From the NCBI GenBank assembly GCA_907164885.2, contig OU015500.1, positions 50,375,033 through 50,439,032 on the forward strand: DNA of 64,000 nt, in the 5' to 3' direction. The notes under the pieces were generated by a model, which was given only the letters and a program-made list of their open reading frames with translations, ran no database searches and was not told the origin of the DNA. The translations under genes and the position numbers were made by a program. Source of the DNA: Dolomedes plantarius (lineage: Eukaryota > Arthropoda > Arachnida > Araneae > Dolomedidae). Of this stretch, positions 11,855 through 23,235 are shown piece by piece; position 1 is the stretch's first letter; every line of letters begins with the position of its first letter.

Positions 11855-12535
11855 TTCATGAAACTTTTGGTTGATTGGTTGAGAGAGCTGCAGTCATTTT
11901 TTGCTGCACGGGGTCTAATTAGACAGGGACTTAGAGCCTATTCCGAACGGCTACAAATATCTATGCCAACTATGAAACTCGAGCGTACAGACCCAGTTTA
12001 TAAAACTTTAAAAATATTACTCATAAAACATTTGGTTGATTGGTTGATAGAGCTGCGGTCATTTTTTATTTATATTATTTTTTGGCTACATGGGGATAAT
12101 TAGACAGGGACATATTGCTTAGAGCTGATTCCGAACGGCTACAATATCTATGCCAACTATGGATCTCGAGCCAACAGACCCAGTTTATAAAACTTTAAAA
12201 ATATTTATTTATAAAACTTTTGGTAGATTGGTTGAGAGAGCAACGGTCATTTTTGCTACACGGGGTTAATTAGACAGGGATGTGATAGAGCCGATTCCAA
12301 ACGACTATAAATATTTATGCCAACTGTGGGACTCGAACCAACAGACCCATTTTATAAAACTTTAAAAATATTTAATCATAAAACTTTTGATTGATTGGTT
12401 GAGAGAGCAAGGGTCATTTCTGCTGCACGGGGCTAATTAGACAGGGACATACTTCTTAGAGCCAATTCCGAACGGCTACAAATATTTATGCCAACTGTGG
12501 AACTCTAACCAACAGACCCAGTTTATAAAACTTTA
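11855..12535 (-). repeat. Tandem array derived from a SINE tail, four units of 167-179 bp
   Basis: Four units start with variants of AAACTTTTGGTTGATTGGTT near 11861, 12028, 12207 and 12379. Each carries CTAATTAGACAGGGAC, CCGAACGGCTACAAATAT and CTCGAACCAACAGACCC. Read on the minus strand the last is a tRNA B box (GGTTCGAGTCC) followed by the SINE body. The same sequence is the 3' two-thirds of the SINE at 47800-47990, but here the A-box part is missing. The 117-codon frame at 11750-12103 is a by-product of the repeat. Confidence 0.85.
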
Positions 12536-13624
12536 AAAAATTTAAAAGAAAATAAATCGCATTCATATGGTATTTTTGTGTAAGGGAAAATTCTTGCAGA
12601 GTTTTTACTCTAAATAAAATATACTATAGATAGATTTAGGAAACTGAAACAATGTAGTCCTGTACAGATTTTACTGGCTTACTATGTGTTGCAAGTAATT
12701 TCAAATATAACGTTTTAAGATGGTGACAAGTCATGAAAAATTCCGAGATAAATGGAATGAAAATACACATGTGTAGCAGAGCATTCATGGACGGTACAGC
12801 ATAAAAATTTTGTATCTATTAATATATTCATCACAGAAGCATGCGGTTTACATCATATTATTCTAAAATCCCTATAGTATTTTTTAAACCATGAAAATGT
12901 ATATCTGGTTTTTTTAACATGGGACATATATTTTTGCGGAGGTTTCTCGCATCAAATCGTCAAGAGGCGATTCAAGAGAGAGTGGGGTTACAGAACGGAG
13001 AAGATGCGTTGTATAAAAAAGAGGATTGTTTGTTGTTTTCCACGCCTCATATCCCCAGGAAGTTTCATAAAAATAATTTATTGAAACTAGATAGAAAAAT
13101 GGTTATCAGCGAAGAAATGGGTTATATTTGATACACGAAATTACCACCAGTGGAAAGATGAGACATTAATAGCTACAGCTAGTTTATGTTTCACCGACTA
13201 GCGATATGAAAGGCACAAGGTAATTCTTTCGAAATAATTGGATTATGTTTACATCAAGAGCCTCTGAATTCTTTGAAGAATTAGGAGAAAAATATAAGGG
13301 TATATGGATAAATATAGGAATATCGAAATACATATCCCATGTATATGTTCCATGCATGCTTATATTAGTTATACGACAGATATGGCTTGTGACTATTTCT
13401 TTTGAGAAATTAGTTTCTTGTATCCCTTATAAATAGAACTAATGTTTAGTTTCCGCAAGCAATGGCTGTTAATCAGACTTGAATGTGGATTTATACTGAA
13501 TTTGAACCAATTGGATATCCTCGTACGAAGTGGTCAGCGCATTTAATGATGAAAATAAGAGAAAAAGCTATGCTCTGTAGGGGAGAGTCGACGAAGGTGA
13601 AAAACACCCTGTAATAATAACGAA
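12536..13624. other. No supported gene
   Basis: AT-rich. Frames at 12919-13131 and 13245-13436 are short, isolated and without known motifs. Confidence 0.4.
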
Positions 13625-14918
13625 TCTATATATTTAAGTGGCTAAGCCTACTTTTTGGGCAGTCCGTGACAGAAAAGTACTGCATCCATTTACTTCATTT
13701 TGGTCTTAAACGAAAGATTGCAATCTGTAGATTTGTCTAATTTGGTTTTTGTAACCTCAATTTCTATTAATTAGCGAAAATTTATAGTTAGAAAATTGAT
13801 TTCTGCGCATGCTCAGTTGCATGTTTAAATCTGTCTTTAGAAACTCTGTTTCTGCAAATGCTCAGTGGGATGTTTTAATGTTAAACACGTTTATTCCGAG
13901 GAGTCTCTCTGGATCTCTCTCATTTTCATGATAATTATGTTTGTGAAATATAAGATTAAACCTGATAGAAATTGTTTATTTCGCGCTGTTTAATTAGTGA
14001 TAATTTACAATTAAAAAATTGCTTTCTGCGTATGCTCAGTGTCATTTTTAAATCTGGCTTTAGATACTCACTATACAATTAATTTGTTAACTCTAAATAC
14101 ATTAATTTGTTTCTTCGGATTATTATGATTTTCAACATTTGGCAAAGATGTGTTGAGTATAATTTGTGCACTAGTACATTTATTTACTACTAGCCGGGAT
14201 TCGCCCAGCTACGCTCAAGCCATCAAAGAAAGACGATGAATGAATCAAGTGAATGAATGACTCAATCGTTGTTTACAACCCAAGGGGAGAATTTGCCGTT
14301 CTTCGTGTTTGAAGAACCGATAGAAAATTTGTGTTAAGTATCGTTCTTTAAAATTCAATTAAAAATCGAAATTTTAAGATAGAGACTTGAAATGAGGTTT
14401 ATATGAATGAGAAAGCTTTCATCTTCCAGATGATGTAAATATTTTCTTTGTAAGATAAAAACTCGAAGAGCATCGACTGTAGATCCTCAAAAGTGCGTAA
14501 ATTTCTCGAAAAAGTAGGTTTAATATTTTGATGAAAATATTAGTCTGTTTTATATTATTTTTAAACAAATAAGGTCTTGTTTGAAGGAGAAATGTCTGTA
14601 GTCTTAGATTGTAAAAAGATCAAAATTCTACGATCATTTTTTGCCAAGATATCGTAATCTGAAGTTAAAAAAACATAAAATATCCCATAAAACATAAAAT
14701 AAAAAATTTTCTAGAATAAAATTTAAAATTGGGGCTTCGAGGTGCACTTTGCCATAGTCTGCACTACCCGTGTGCCAAATTTCATGGCTGTAAGTTTCAT
14801 AGGCCGCACACACGCACACATTGAGGCGGTACACCCGGAGAGTGTGACCGACAGACAGACCCGGACCTTGCTTTATTAATATAGATCTAGCCGTCATGTT
14901 TTGACGGATACCAACTAG
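13625..14918 (+). mobile_element. Non-autonomous Helitron, interrupted copy
   Basis: Begins TCTATATATTTAAG at 13625 and ends ATACCAACTAG at 14918. The hairpin CCGTC-ATGTTTT-GACGG lies at 14891-14907, and the flanks are A and T. It is the inverted paralogue of 4259-4870, sharing both termini and internal landmarks such as TTACTTCATTTTGGTC and GAGGAGTCTCTCT. Without the nested 696-bp Helitron at 14190-14885 it would be 598 bp, against 612 bp for its paralogue. Confidence 0.85.
14190..14885 (-). mobile_element. Non-autonomous Helitron nested in another Helitron (696 bp)
   Basis: On the minus strand it begins TCTATATTAATAAAGCAAGG and ends GCTGGGCGAATCCCGGCTAG. A GC-rich hairpin abuts the terminal CTAG. 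The paralogous Helitron at 4259-4870 reads continuously across the site, so this is an insertion between A (14189) and T (14886) without target duplication. It has no Rep/helicase. An 87-codon minus frame at 14634-14897 is incidental. Confidence 0.88.
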
Positions 14919-15029
14919 TAATAATTAATTCTGGATCTGGCATAACCAACAACCAGACTGGAAGGAAAGATTAAATTACGTTATCGCAAAGTGAACCATC
15001 TTTTTATTTCAATACCGAATATAGCTTAA

Positions 15030-15693
15030 GGGGACAAGGGACCATCAAATTCGAATTTTTCAATTTACAATATTTAACTCGATATACAGAATGAGAATAA
15101 TTAATTTTCTTTTTTACTACATTGAAAACCCTTAAAATTCAAAATAAGGAATTTTTGGCAGAATGATGCCTGTTTTTCAAAAATTTTCAAAAATACAAAC
15201 GTTTTTCAAAATGCCCTATGCGCATTCTGTATTAATTAAAATCCTTAAATTTTGTATTATACGTTTACCACTTGTATATAAATATAAATGTGCATTTTTT
15301 GTATGAATCTAAAGTCTAAAATATTTTTTTCTGTTCTGTCTGCTATTTTTATATTTTTTCATGTTTTTACTTTATTTTTTGGTCTACAAATTTGAAAAAT
15401 ATTTGTGATTTCAAACAATTATGTACAGTTTTGTGACAAACATTTCAATTAACAATTCTGAGAAATTTGGAAGATATCAGAGGAAGATGAATACGCATGG
15501 AGCGTTTTGAAAAGTTCTAGAATTTTTGAAGAATTTTTTGATAAACAGGTCTTATTTCTCCCCAAAATACTTATTTATGGATTGTAAGTATCTTCAATGT
15601 AGTAGAAAAGAATTACTTATTATACTCATGGCGTATATTGAGTAAAATATATTGAAAATTAAAGAAGAACGAGATTGAAGGTCCCTTGTTCCC
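15030..15693. mobile_element. Palindromic MITE flanked by TTAA (664 bp)
   Basis: Ends GGGGACAAGGGACC and GGTCCCTTGTTCCC are flanked by TTAA on both sides (15026-15029, 15694-15697). Nearly the whole element is an imperfect palindrome with arms of about 330 bp: CTACATTGAAAACCC near 15118 pairs with the reverse complement near 15590, and AAAATGCCCTATGCGCATTC near 15208 with GAATACGCATGGAGCG near 15490. TTAA targets are typical of piggyBac. The family is inferred from that alone because no transposase is present. A related copy is at 44849-45546. Confidence 0.75.
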
Positions 15694-16183
15694 TTAAATC
15701 CTTTACAATCACTAAACAATGGACAAATCAACGGGTTTCGGGTGCTCCAGTATAATAATGAAACTCAAATAATTCATCTTCAGTGAAGAAAAAAAAATCT
15801 GTGAACAATTGCTCCATATTTGAAAAGTAATGTGTCTCACAAATGCGTAGAAAAAAATTAAACTGATTACGTTGAAATCGAGTAATGGATTACCAGGTAA
15901 AATTTTTTCTTACAATTTTTCATTTTGCCGGTCATTAAATTTAGATAAAAGAGGGTGATTCATTTCAAATTTAATTTCTGTCGCGCGTGGACTGTAGCAG
16001 TGGTGTGCAAACTTTTGTCGAATGTGAACCATTTTTGTTAAATGAAAAATCACGCAACTCCTAATGAAAATTTAAGAATTGGTGAAATATTGAGATTAGA
16101 AATATTCAAGACTGCCGCTCTCATATCATAGTTGTTTGGTTTTTATAGCTACTTAGTTTGAAAACCTAGTCTCGCACATATAG

Positions 16184-16604
16184 ATAATTACAAGATAAAA
16201 AGAACATTTTCTATACCATGTTTTTAAATTTTCTGTTGAATCATATAAACTTGACAATTATATGTATTAATAAATACTTTTTAAAATTTTTTTGATGAAT
16301 TATCCTATCAACTTCAAAGAAAATGAAGTTAATTGGAGTTAAATTGTGTTTAACTTTTCGTTCCAGTCCAGTTCGATAGATGGCTGCACCAGTATGCAGA
16401 ACAAAATTAACTGTAAACGAATTCAATCCTACTTAAAGATGGCTAAAAGTATTAAAAGAATGCATTGTCATCGTGTTCTGAGCTATTCAAAAAGTTTCAA
16501 ATATCTCGCTAGTTCGGAAGTTAGTTAAAAGTCGATTGCAAGATTTGCACTGGACAAACACACACACAAACAAACAAACAAGAAAGCGAGTTAATAAAAA
16601 CATG
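16184..16604 (-). repeat. Dispersed repeat, copy 2 of an inverted pair
   Basis: Reverse-complement counterpart of 2965-3387, from ATAATTACAAGA to GTTAATAAAAACATG. It lies inside the hAT element and therefore inserted after it, or was carried by it. The frames at 16241-16528 are by-products. Confidence 0.7.
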
Positions 16605-17330
16605 GAAATGAAAGAGAATGGAAGCAATGTAGTCTTTAAGACTGTTTGACTCTTTATTTAACAATATCATATATCTTTTATATAAAAAAATATTAAAGAT
16701 ATGTAATTGTAGAAAGTTTAAAACATGTTTTAGTTAAATACAAGGGGCGACAATTATCACTAGAAAGACGGGAATTTTTTTCTTACTAAAAAGACTGAAT
16801 GCCGTCATTTTGACGGTTAAAAATAAAATCAAGAATTTAAAATAATTAATTTTTTAAATGGTTAAATACTTTAAATTTTGAACTATTTCATACCAATATA
16901 TAATAAATTAGTATATATATGGATATATTTTTATGCAGGTATGCTGAGCTGACAACCTGGTATTGTTTATCCGTAAAAATATATACATGGTTTGTGCAGT
17001 CCTTATTTTGAACACCAGTATTTCCGAAGAGCCAAAATTCCTCTGTTATTTGCAAAAAGGGGAAGAGACGAAAAGTAACGAACATTTTTCCGGTATTATT
17101 TTAAATATTTCTGCCTGTTTTCTTTATTGCCGTCAAATTGATGGTTTTCAGTCTTAGTAGGTATTCAACACATTTTCTCCCCCCTGTTTACTATCGAATA
17201 TAATTCTGTAAATGTGTGTGCATATTTCGCGTAAAATTAAAAAAAGTCATAAAATTTCGGAAGCCTAAGTACACAAATACAGTCATAGCGCATGTCCAAA
17301 ACCTTCAAAATAACGGCAGCCCTCTTTCTA

Positions 17331-18265
17331 GTGTCAATAAACGAGACTGGAGCAATTAAACAAATACAAGACACATTTCTGGCAAAACTGTTTAATAATT
17401 TTCACAGTAGTTACCTTCTGGGGCTACACACTTACAGCAGCGTTCATACAAGCTTTGGAAACATGCTTTAAAATCCTTTGTCTTAACCCTTCCAAGTTCG
17501 GCTGTCACGTTCTTTTTGATGCCCTCTATATTCTCAAATCTGTATCTTTTCAGGCTTGTTTTCACCTTTGGGATGAGGAAATAGTCTGATGGAGACAAAA
17601 GGGAGGGTGATAACGTTCCACAATTTCTTTACTGATTAAGAATTCTTTGACAAGACCTGCTGTGTGTGGCCGGGCATTATCATGCGGTAAGAACCAACTC
17701 CCCTTTATACGAATTTGTGGCCGTATTTGACGGATTCTCTTAATCAGAAGATGTAAAACCCAGGCGAATTGTTTCGTGGTTAATGTTCAAGACTTCTTCC
17801 ATCGTTTTCAGTTTCGTTTGCCGATCACTTAACAAAAGTTCTCTCACCTTTTCGATCGTTTATGGTCTTCGAACAGTTTTCGAACGTCCCGTGTGCTCGT
17901 CGACTTTCAGCTCCTCCCGGTCATCACGAAATCTAGCGAACCTTTCAAAAACACGTACACGATATAGTGCATCATCATCATACACTTGCTTTATCGGGTT
18001 GTAAGTTTCACCAGCAGTTTTTTTTCCCAATTTTAAACAAATCTCAATGTTTACCTTTTTCTCCATGTGACACATTGGAACGTTACTTAATGACTGAATT
18101 CTGTCAAAGCACGAGGTCCGTGAGGCTTGTGCAACTTAATTGGTTCTAACTAGTGCAAACTGGTTCTAACTTGTTCTTACTTGTTCTAACACGCATCATT
18201 ATGGTCGCTCATGTTTGAACGCGTTCAAACTAGCGCCAGTCTCGTTTATTAATTGTCGCACCTTG
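17331..18265 (-). mobile_element. Internally deleted mariner-like element
   Basis: The left end GTGTCAATAAACGAGACTGG and the right end, read inwards, GCGACAATTAATAAACGAG and on through ACTGG are inverted repeats. TA flanks both sides (17329-17330, 18266-18267). Length is about 935 bp against roughly 1.3 kb for intact mariners, so a central part is missing. The left terminus also seems a few bases short. It lies within the hAT at 15998-18361. Confidence 0.75.
17392..18075 (-). pseudogene. Mariner transposase remnant
   Basis: This is a cut-and-paste transposase of the mariner group (DD34D), now dead. Starting at 18075, the N-terminal helix-turn-helix region reads as a mariner HTH (EICLKLGKKTAGETYNPIKQ, then a DDALYRVRVFERFARF stretch). 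A second piece, in another frame upstream of 17598, carries HDNARPHTAGLV with the second catalytic Asp. The piece ending at 17392 begins SPSDYFLIPKVK with the third. The first catalytic Asp region is absent, and frameshifts and stops separate the pieces. The deletion between the HTH and the second Asp explains the short element. Confidence 0.75.
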
Positions 18266-18585
18266 TAATTCAGTATGAAAATTTACTTCAGACTATCCGC
18301 GACCCCTTCCCCTTTTTCCCGACCCCTCTGTGAGCTCCGATCTTCAGTTTGCGCACCACTGGTCTGTAGGACTCTTTTGGTTTTGGTAGAATAAATTTGT
18401 TTTTACAGAAAGAGCACTAACTCGTTAATGCTCTAAGTAGAAGAAGAAAGAAAAAATCGAGTGTGCGGCAAGCGAGAGAAAAAAAAAACTACAATTCATT
18501 ATGGTCAGGAGAAAAAAAAACTCTTCGTTGATGGACTCCTGGAAATCACAATTCAATACTATGAGGAATTACTAATTCTATTTAT

Positions 18586-18873
18586 GTTGTTTGCTTGCCT
18601 ATGAAGACATTCGCCCGTAATTCACGAGAATAGTGGTCAGTTTTCAACGGGGGTATCGTATAGGTAATCAAACACTACCCCCGTTGCCATCTCAATTTTG
18701 ACCGACCGCTCTCAGAGGCAACATCCCGGAGCTTGTACCTTCACCCGAACTATCTGAAGGACTTTCCGGTCTGAGGATTTAACGTGCCTATATCTGGCCT
18801 AGCTACGATAAAAGCGTTCATCGGGGTTCGAACCGAACACTCAAGGTTAGCCCAACGCGCTATCACTAGACTA
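18586..18873 (-). mobile_element. tRNA-headed SINE, family S1 (288 bp)
   Basis: A 15-bp target duplication ACTAATTCTATTTAT lies at 18571-18585 and 18874-18888. On the minus strand the head is GTTAGTCTAGTGATAGCGCG with a B box GGTTCGAACC. The body has GACCGGAAAGTCC as in the copy at 10058, then the GGTCGGTCAAAATTGAGATG block shared with 52356-53656, and a tail rich in CAAACAAC. Polymerase III promoter boxes are visible, but activity is not shown. Confidence 0.85.
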
Positions 18874-18888
18874 ACTAATTCTATTTAT

Positions 18889-19570
18889 TGAATTATGAAT
18901 AACTCATAAAGACTGAAACATTTAAAAAGTTTTCTTAAAATAAACATGCATCCCGATGCAATATTGACATTAGTATGAACCTGTGACTGGTGGGTGACTC
19001 AATTGGTTGCAGGTGTGTAGTTTTCACGCACGGAATGTGCCTGAGACTCTAGAGGTATTATGGCAAATGAATTAACAGTGAAGATCTTAAAAAGAACATT
19101 TAAAAATAGATAATAAATGGAATAAGAAAAGAAGGACTCTTATTAACCACAATAAAATTAAAAGGATGACTACATATATTTCGATCTAATTAATACATCA
19201 TCGTCAGGCCAAAGAGCATGAGGCTGTGGAGCAGACCATAATCTATTTGTGTTTGCGTTTCCACAAGTTTCCTGTAAGTAATAAATAAGATAGAAAATAA
19301 ATAGAACTTTTTTTAATTTATTGAAAAAAAGCTGATTTTTTAAACTAAATTTTTTTTATAAATTAAAAAAAAATCAAAATATTAGTCAATTTTTAATGTA
19401 GGATTATGGTCCTCCATAACGGTCCTCCCGAAAGCAAAATTTCAGACGCTAAAACCGTCCGTACCTCGCGAGTTGTAATTTTATCAGCGTGCCAAACCCG
19501 GTCTATGGCTTGGACAAGCAGTAAACAGTTAAACAGAAAAGTACCAAAATGCGTCAACATTTTGACGTAC
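18889..19570. other. No supported gene
   Basis: AT-rich, with a GC-richer patch at about 19405-19545. The open frames over that patch, on both strands, have no known motif. A tRNA-like run (TGACTCAATTGGTTGCAGG) near 18994 may be a SINE fragment. Confidence 0.35.
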
Positions 19571-19650
19571 TTATATGTATATATATATACATACGTACAT
19601 ATATACAGATACATATATACATAACACATACATACATATATACATACAAA
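19571..19650. repeat. TATA/CATA-rich microsatellite
   Basis: Imperfect ATATAC/ACATAC repeats. These explain the Tyr/Ile-rich frames seen on both strands. Confidence 0.85.
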
Positions 19651-21990
19651 AGAGGTAAGCAACGATAAGTAATCCTACGTTATTAACCCTCGGTAGTTTC
19701 GTTAGTAGACCTGACATTTTTTCTGTATAGTAAGAAAGCAACGTCTGTTCATTGTGGACATCTAACGGCTTAGAGAAGAGCATTTTGCCGGAATAAAATA
19801 ATTTCATATTTAGAAAAACACAGCTAATATTCCTGGAATCTATGGCTCTATGCAACGCTAAATGAAGACAAGAAAATTTGGGAATATTTTAAAAGACAGC
19901 AAATGTACCACAAAAAAACATTGCTATTAAATAAATCCTTGTTCATTACTTAGAAGTTACTTCGGAAATTAATGATAAATAATTTAAGGTGATTCAAGAA
20001 TCATGAATAGCATGACAGGCTTGAAAAATGAAATTGAATAACGGTAAAACAAACTTTCATTTCGGTGTATTGATTTTAACTCTCCATAACTTATGAATAT
20101 CACTTGAATAAGCAAGGTTATGGGGTACAGTTTAAAACGAAATGCTGCCGTAATCCGTTGCATCAACTTTCAAGTCTAGATTTATTTTTAAAATTTTAAA
20201 AAGTCTAAAATGCAAAATGCAACTCAAACATTTAAATACTTTGAATGGGGGTATTGTAGCAATCACTTAAACGCAGTTTTAAGCATTGATTGTAGAGTGT
20301 ACATTAATTGCCATTCAGGAAAGACAGTTTAAAAGCCCAAATTTATGCAGAGAATGAATAGACTCCTAAGCGCAACTACTGCCCGCGTTCATAATTTGAA
20401 AGGAATGTATGTGACTTAAAGCCAGAGACACTAAAAATAAACCCACGTCCCTTTGGAACCGCTTTGTAAGCACTTAGATTAATACCATCGGTCTTTAAAA
20501 GGCCCACAAGAGAGTGCTTTGTAACGTATAAAATACCGCTATTCTCCAAACAAATGAACAGATGTTGCGGATTCTCAATCATTTGCCTATTGATTACGAA
20601 GGTGTTGCCAGGAAAATTTCTGTAATACAAACTGAAGTTATCAGTTGTGAGAGGAGTTGATTTTCGCGTTTTGCTCGTCCTGTTTTGTCTATCAATTGTT
20701 ATGTTTCAATTCACGACTAAAAAAAAACTGTATTTATAAATTTGAATTTGTTTGGCCACAATCGAGTGAATTTTCTTTAGCTTAGTGTTGAGCGAGTGGT
20801 CAAGGCATTGTTATCACTAGTGTGACGAATTCTGATCTGTTATTTAGTATTGATTCCATTCAAGCATTTATTGCGCACATTAGAATAATTCGGATCTACA
20901 CCATTTCTGTTTAGAGTAAAATGGCTGGATAATTGGGAATACAGATTGCCTGGGACTGTCTTAGAAGTATATGGAAAGATGACCGTAACTGGTAGATTGC
21001 TTTTAGGTTGCATTTCTCGAACCAAATTATAAAATATCGCATTCCCGGGAACCCTTAATTGTGACTTGAACAGCCTTGATAAACGAAACAAATTAAACTT
21101 TAAAAGGCCACTTTTAGAAGTTATATAGAAATAATCAAACAACTTTCAGCGATTGAAGGCCCTATATTTCCATTTGTTGTTGTGGTTTCGTGGTGGATTG
21201 TCAGTCAATGTTAAATATTTAGAATATTTCCGCTGTTGAAATCCATTACGGCCATCGTGGTCATCATCTATGCCCTACTGACTGAAGAGCCTTTCACAAG
21301 GAGGAGAGTTAAGAACACAGATTTTGGGTTAGCTGGGATAACTATCTTTGCTTAAATTAATCCTGGTTCGACGATGAGTTGAAATTAAACAATTTTACTT
21401 TCAAGTTTTTGTCCTCAAAAGAACCAAGCATGAAACGAACTTCGTTCTTTTCGCAGTAGTGAAGATTGTGTTCAAATCATCAGTTATCAGCAAAATTATA
21501 TAAATTCTGTGTTTTAAATTATTTCCCGGCTAATGTGCTTATTATCAGTCTCCCTACTACTTCCAAATTACCTCCAAATTCTAGCTATTCATTTTCACCA
21601 AAACTTGGATAATGACCTTCTGTAAAATCTTCCCGACCACGATCCAGCATACTCTGCAAATAAGAAATGGCCTTGTAACGTTATTTCTCGTGATTTTTTT
21701 TGTTTGTTTGTCCTCTGTACCCATATCTTTTTGTTGTTAAATTAAAAAAATAGGAACTTAGTTCTTTTTCTACGCTTCTATTTTTTTAGTAGTTTATACC
21801 AAGGTTATTTAATTTATCTCACCTAATTGAAAACAGCACTCCTCTTTCACACATAACACAAGCCTGCAACCAAAAAAGTGTTTAGAAACCAATAGCTGAT
21901 ACTGATAGATTTTTGGACGCTGATTTCAGGAAAAATAGTAAAAAGATTCCATGACGTACCATTTTTTCAAAAAATTTAAAATTTCAAATA
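19651..21990. other. No supported gene
   Basis: Two minus-strand frames at 20376-20630 (84 codons) and 20840-21142 (100 codons) have balanced composition, but no family motif, clear splice sites or homology I can name. They could be decayed repeat coding sequence. A tRNA-like run GAGCGAGTGGTCAAGGCATT lies near 20791. Confidence 0.35.
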
Positions 21991-23235
21991 TTGAAAATTT
22001 CACAAATTGAAAATTTTGATTTCCGTAGCCCTCAATCAATTGTGTTAATTAAGGAAGGGGATGAGCATATGGTGTCATACGCCGTCATTACTGGAGAAAA
22101 CTGGATATTTTTCTGTCTCTGGGGCGAAAAAAAAGGAAAAAAGAAACAATCTACAGAATATGCCGAACTCATAGGCTCTAGGCTAAAGCAAAAGAATTTA
22201 TTGGCCCTGGTACCTCTTTCTCTTGGTTTAGAAAAAGAGAAACAGATTTCGTTCCATACTTTTCTCGAGATAGTGGCTTGGTTTACTGTAGCAATGTCCC
22301 TGGATTGATGGAGGATTTTAATATACAGTATGACGTGAACGAGTGGAGGCCCTTTATTGACTGCTCAAATAGAAGCCTCAAAGCAGTGCTTCTACCTAAT
22401 GGCAGCAAGTATGCTTCAGTGCCATTAGGACATTCTGTGTACCTGGAAGAATCATACGAGAATTTAGCTTTGATTCTCAACCATTTGAAATATAAAGAAC
22501 GTGGATGGATGATATGCGGCGATCTAAAAGTGCTTTCCATGCTTCTTGGACAACAAGCAGGAAACACTAAGTACCTTTGCTTCTTGTGTGAATGGGATAG
22601 TCGAGATAAAAAGAACCATTGGATCAAAAAGGAGTGGCCGCAAAGGAAAGCATTAACACCTGGAAACAAAAATGTAGTAAAGGAAAGTTTGATTGTTCCC
22701 AGGAAAGTCCTGTTGCCTCCACTTCACATCAAGTTTGGCTTGATGGAACAATTTGTTAAAGCTCTATCAAAAGAAGGACGTGCTTTAAATACCTAGGCAA
22801 GAGTTTTCCAGGGCTGTCGGAAGCAAAAATAAAGGAAGATGTTTTCGTAGGTCCAGATATTAGGAAAAGACGAAATGTTTGAAAGTAAAATGCTTTCGAG
22901 GAAAAAAGAGGCCTGGAGAGCTTTCAAGGAAGTCGTCACAAAATTCCTCGGGAACGTTAAGGACCCCAACTATAAATATCGTGGAAAACATGTTAATGAA
23001 ATTTAAAGACTTGGGTTGTTCAATGAGTTTGAAAGTGCATTTTTTGAATTCGCATTTGGACTACTTCCCCTTTGTGGTGCAGTTAGTGAAGAACAGGGTT
23101 AAAGATTTCACCAAGATATCAAAGAGATGGATCGTATATATCAAGGTAGATGGACAGTCAATATGATGGAAACTACTGTTGGATGCTACACAGAGAAGTC
23201 CCGCGTACTGACTACAACAGACTAAGTGCCAAAAC
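21991..23235 (+). pseudogene. Broken transposase-like gene of unassigned family
   Basis: Three overlapping frames (21991-22308, 22278-22796, 22879-23166) together read as one decayed protein of at least 380 residues. Recognisable stretches are GDLKVLSMLLGQQAGNTKY, a CxxC followed by a charged run (YLCFLCEWDSRDKKNHW), LLPPLHIKFGLMEQFVKAL, and NSHLDYFP. Further pieces of the same protein can be followed in other frames near 22785-22857 and 23068-23110, where SEEQG is followed by a stop and then RFHQDIKEMDRIYQGRW. At least three frame changes and one stop show it is dead. I recall this signature as a common repeat-encoded protein in arthropods and Hydra but cannot place it in a named superfamily. 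No termini or target duplication were found. Confidence 0.6.

Larger units (their letters stand above)
15998..18361. mobile_element. hAT-type element with nested insertions (2.36 kb)
   Basis: The left end CAGTGGTGTGCAAACTTTTG and the right end, read inwards, CAGTGGTGCGCAAACTG form inverted termini. Flanking 8-mers are GACTGTAG (15990-15997) and GTCTGTAG (18362-18369), matching at 7 of 8. Inside lie a dispersed repeat (16184-16604) and a mariner remnant (17331-18265). No hAT transposase domain is recognisable in the remaining sequence. Short frames at 16888-17157 show no motif. Confidence 0.7.

Noticed and set aside
18840..18873. tRNA gene
   Set aside because: A and B boxes are present but belong to a SINE with target duplications and a SINE body. 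No complete cloverleaf.
20840..21142. 100-codon minus-strand frame with balanced composition
   Set aside because: It looked gene-like, but I can name no homologue, and there is no neighbouring exon or repeat boundary to support it.
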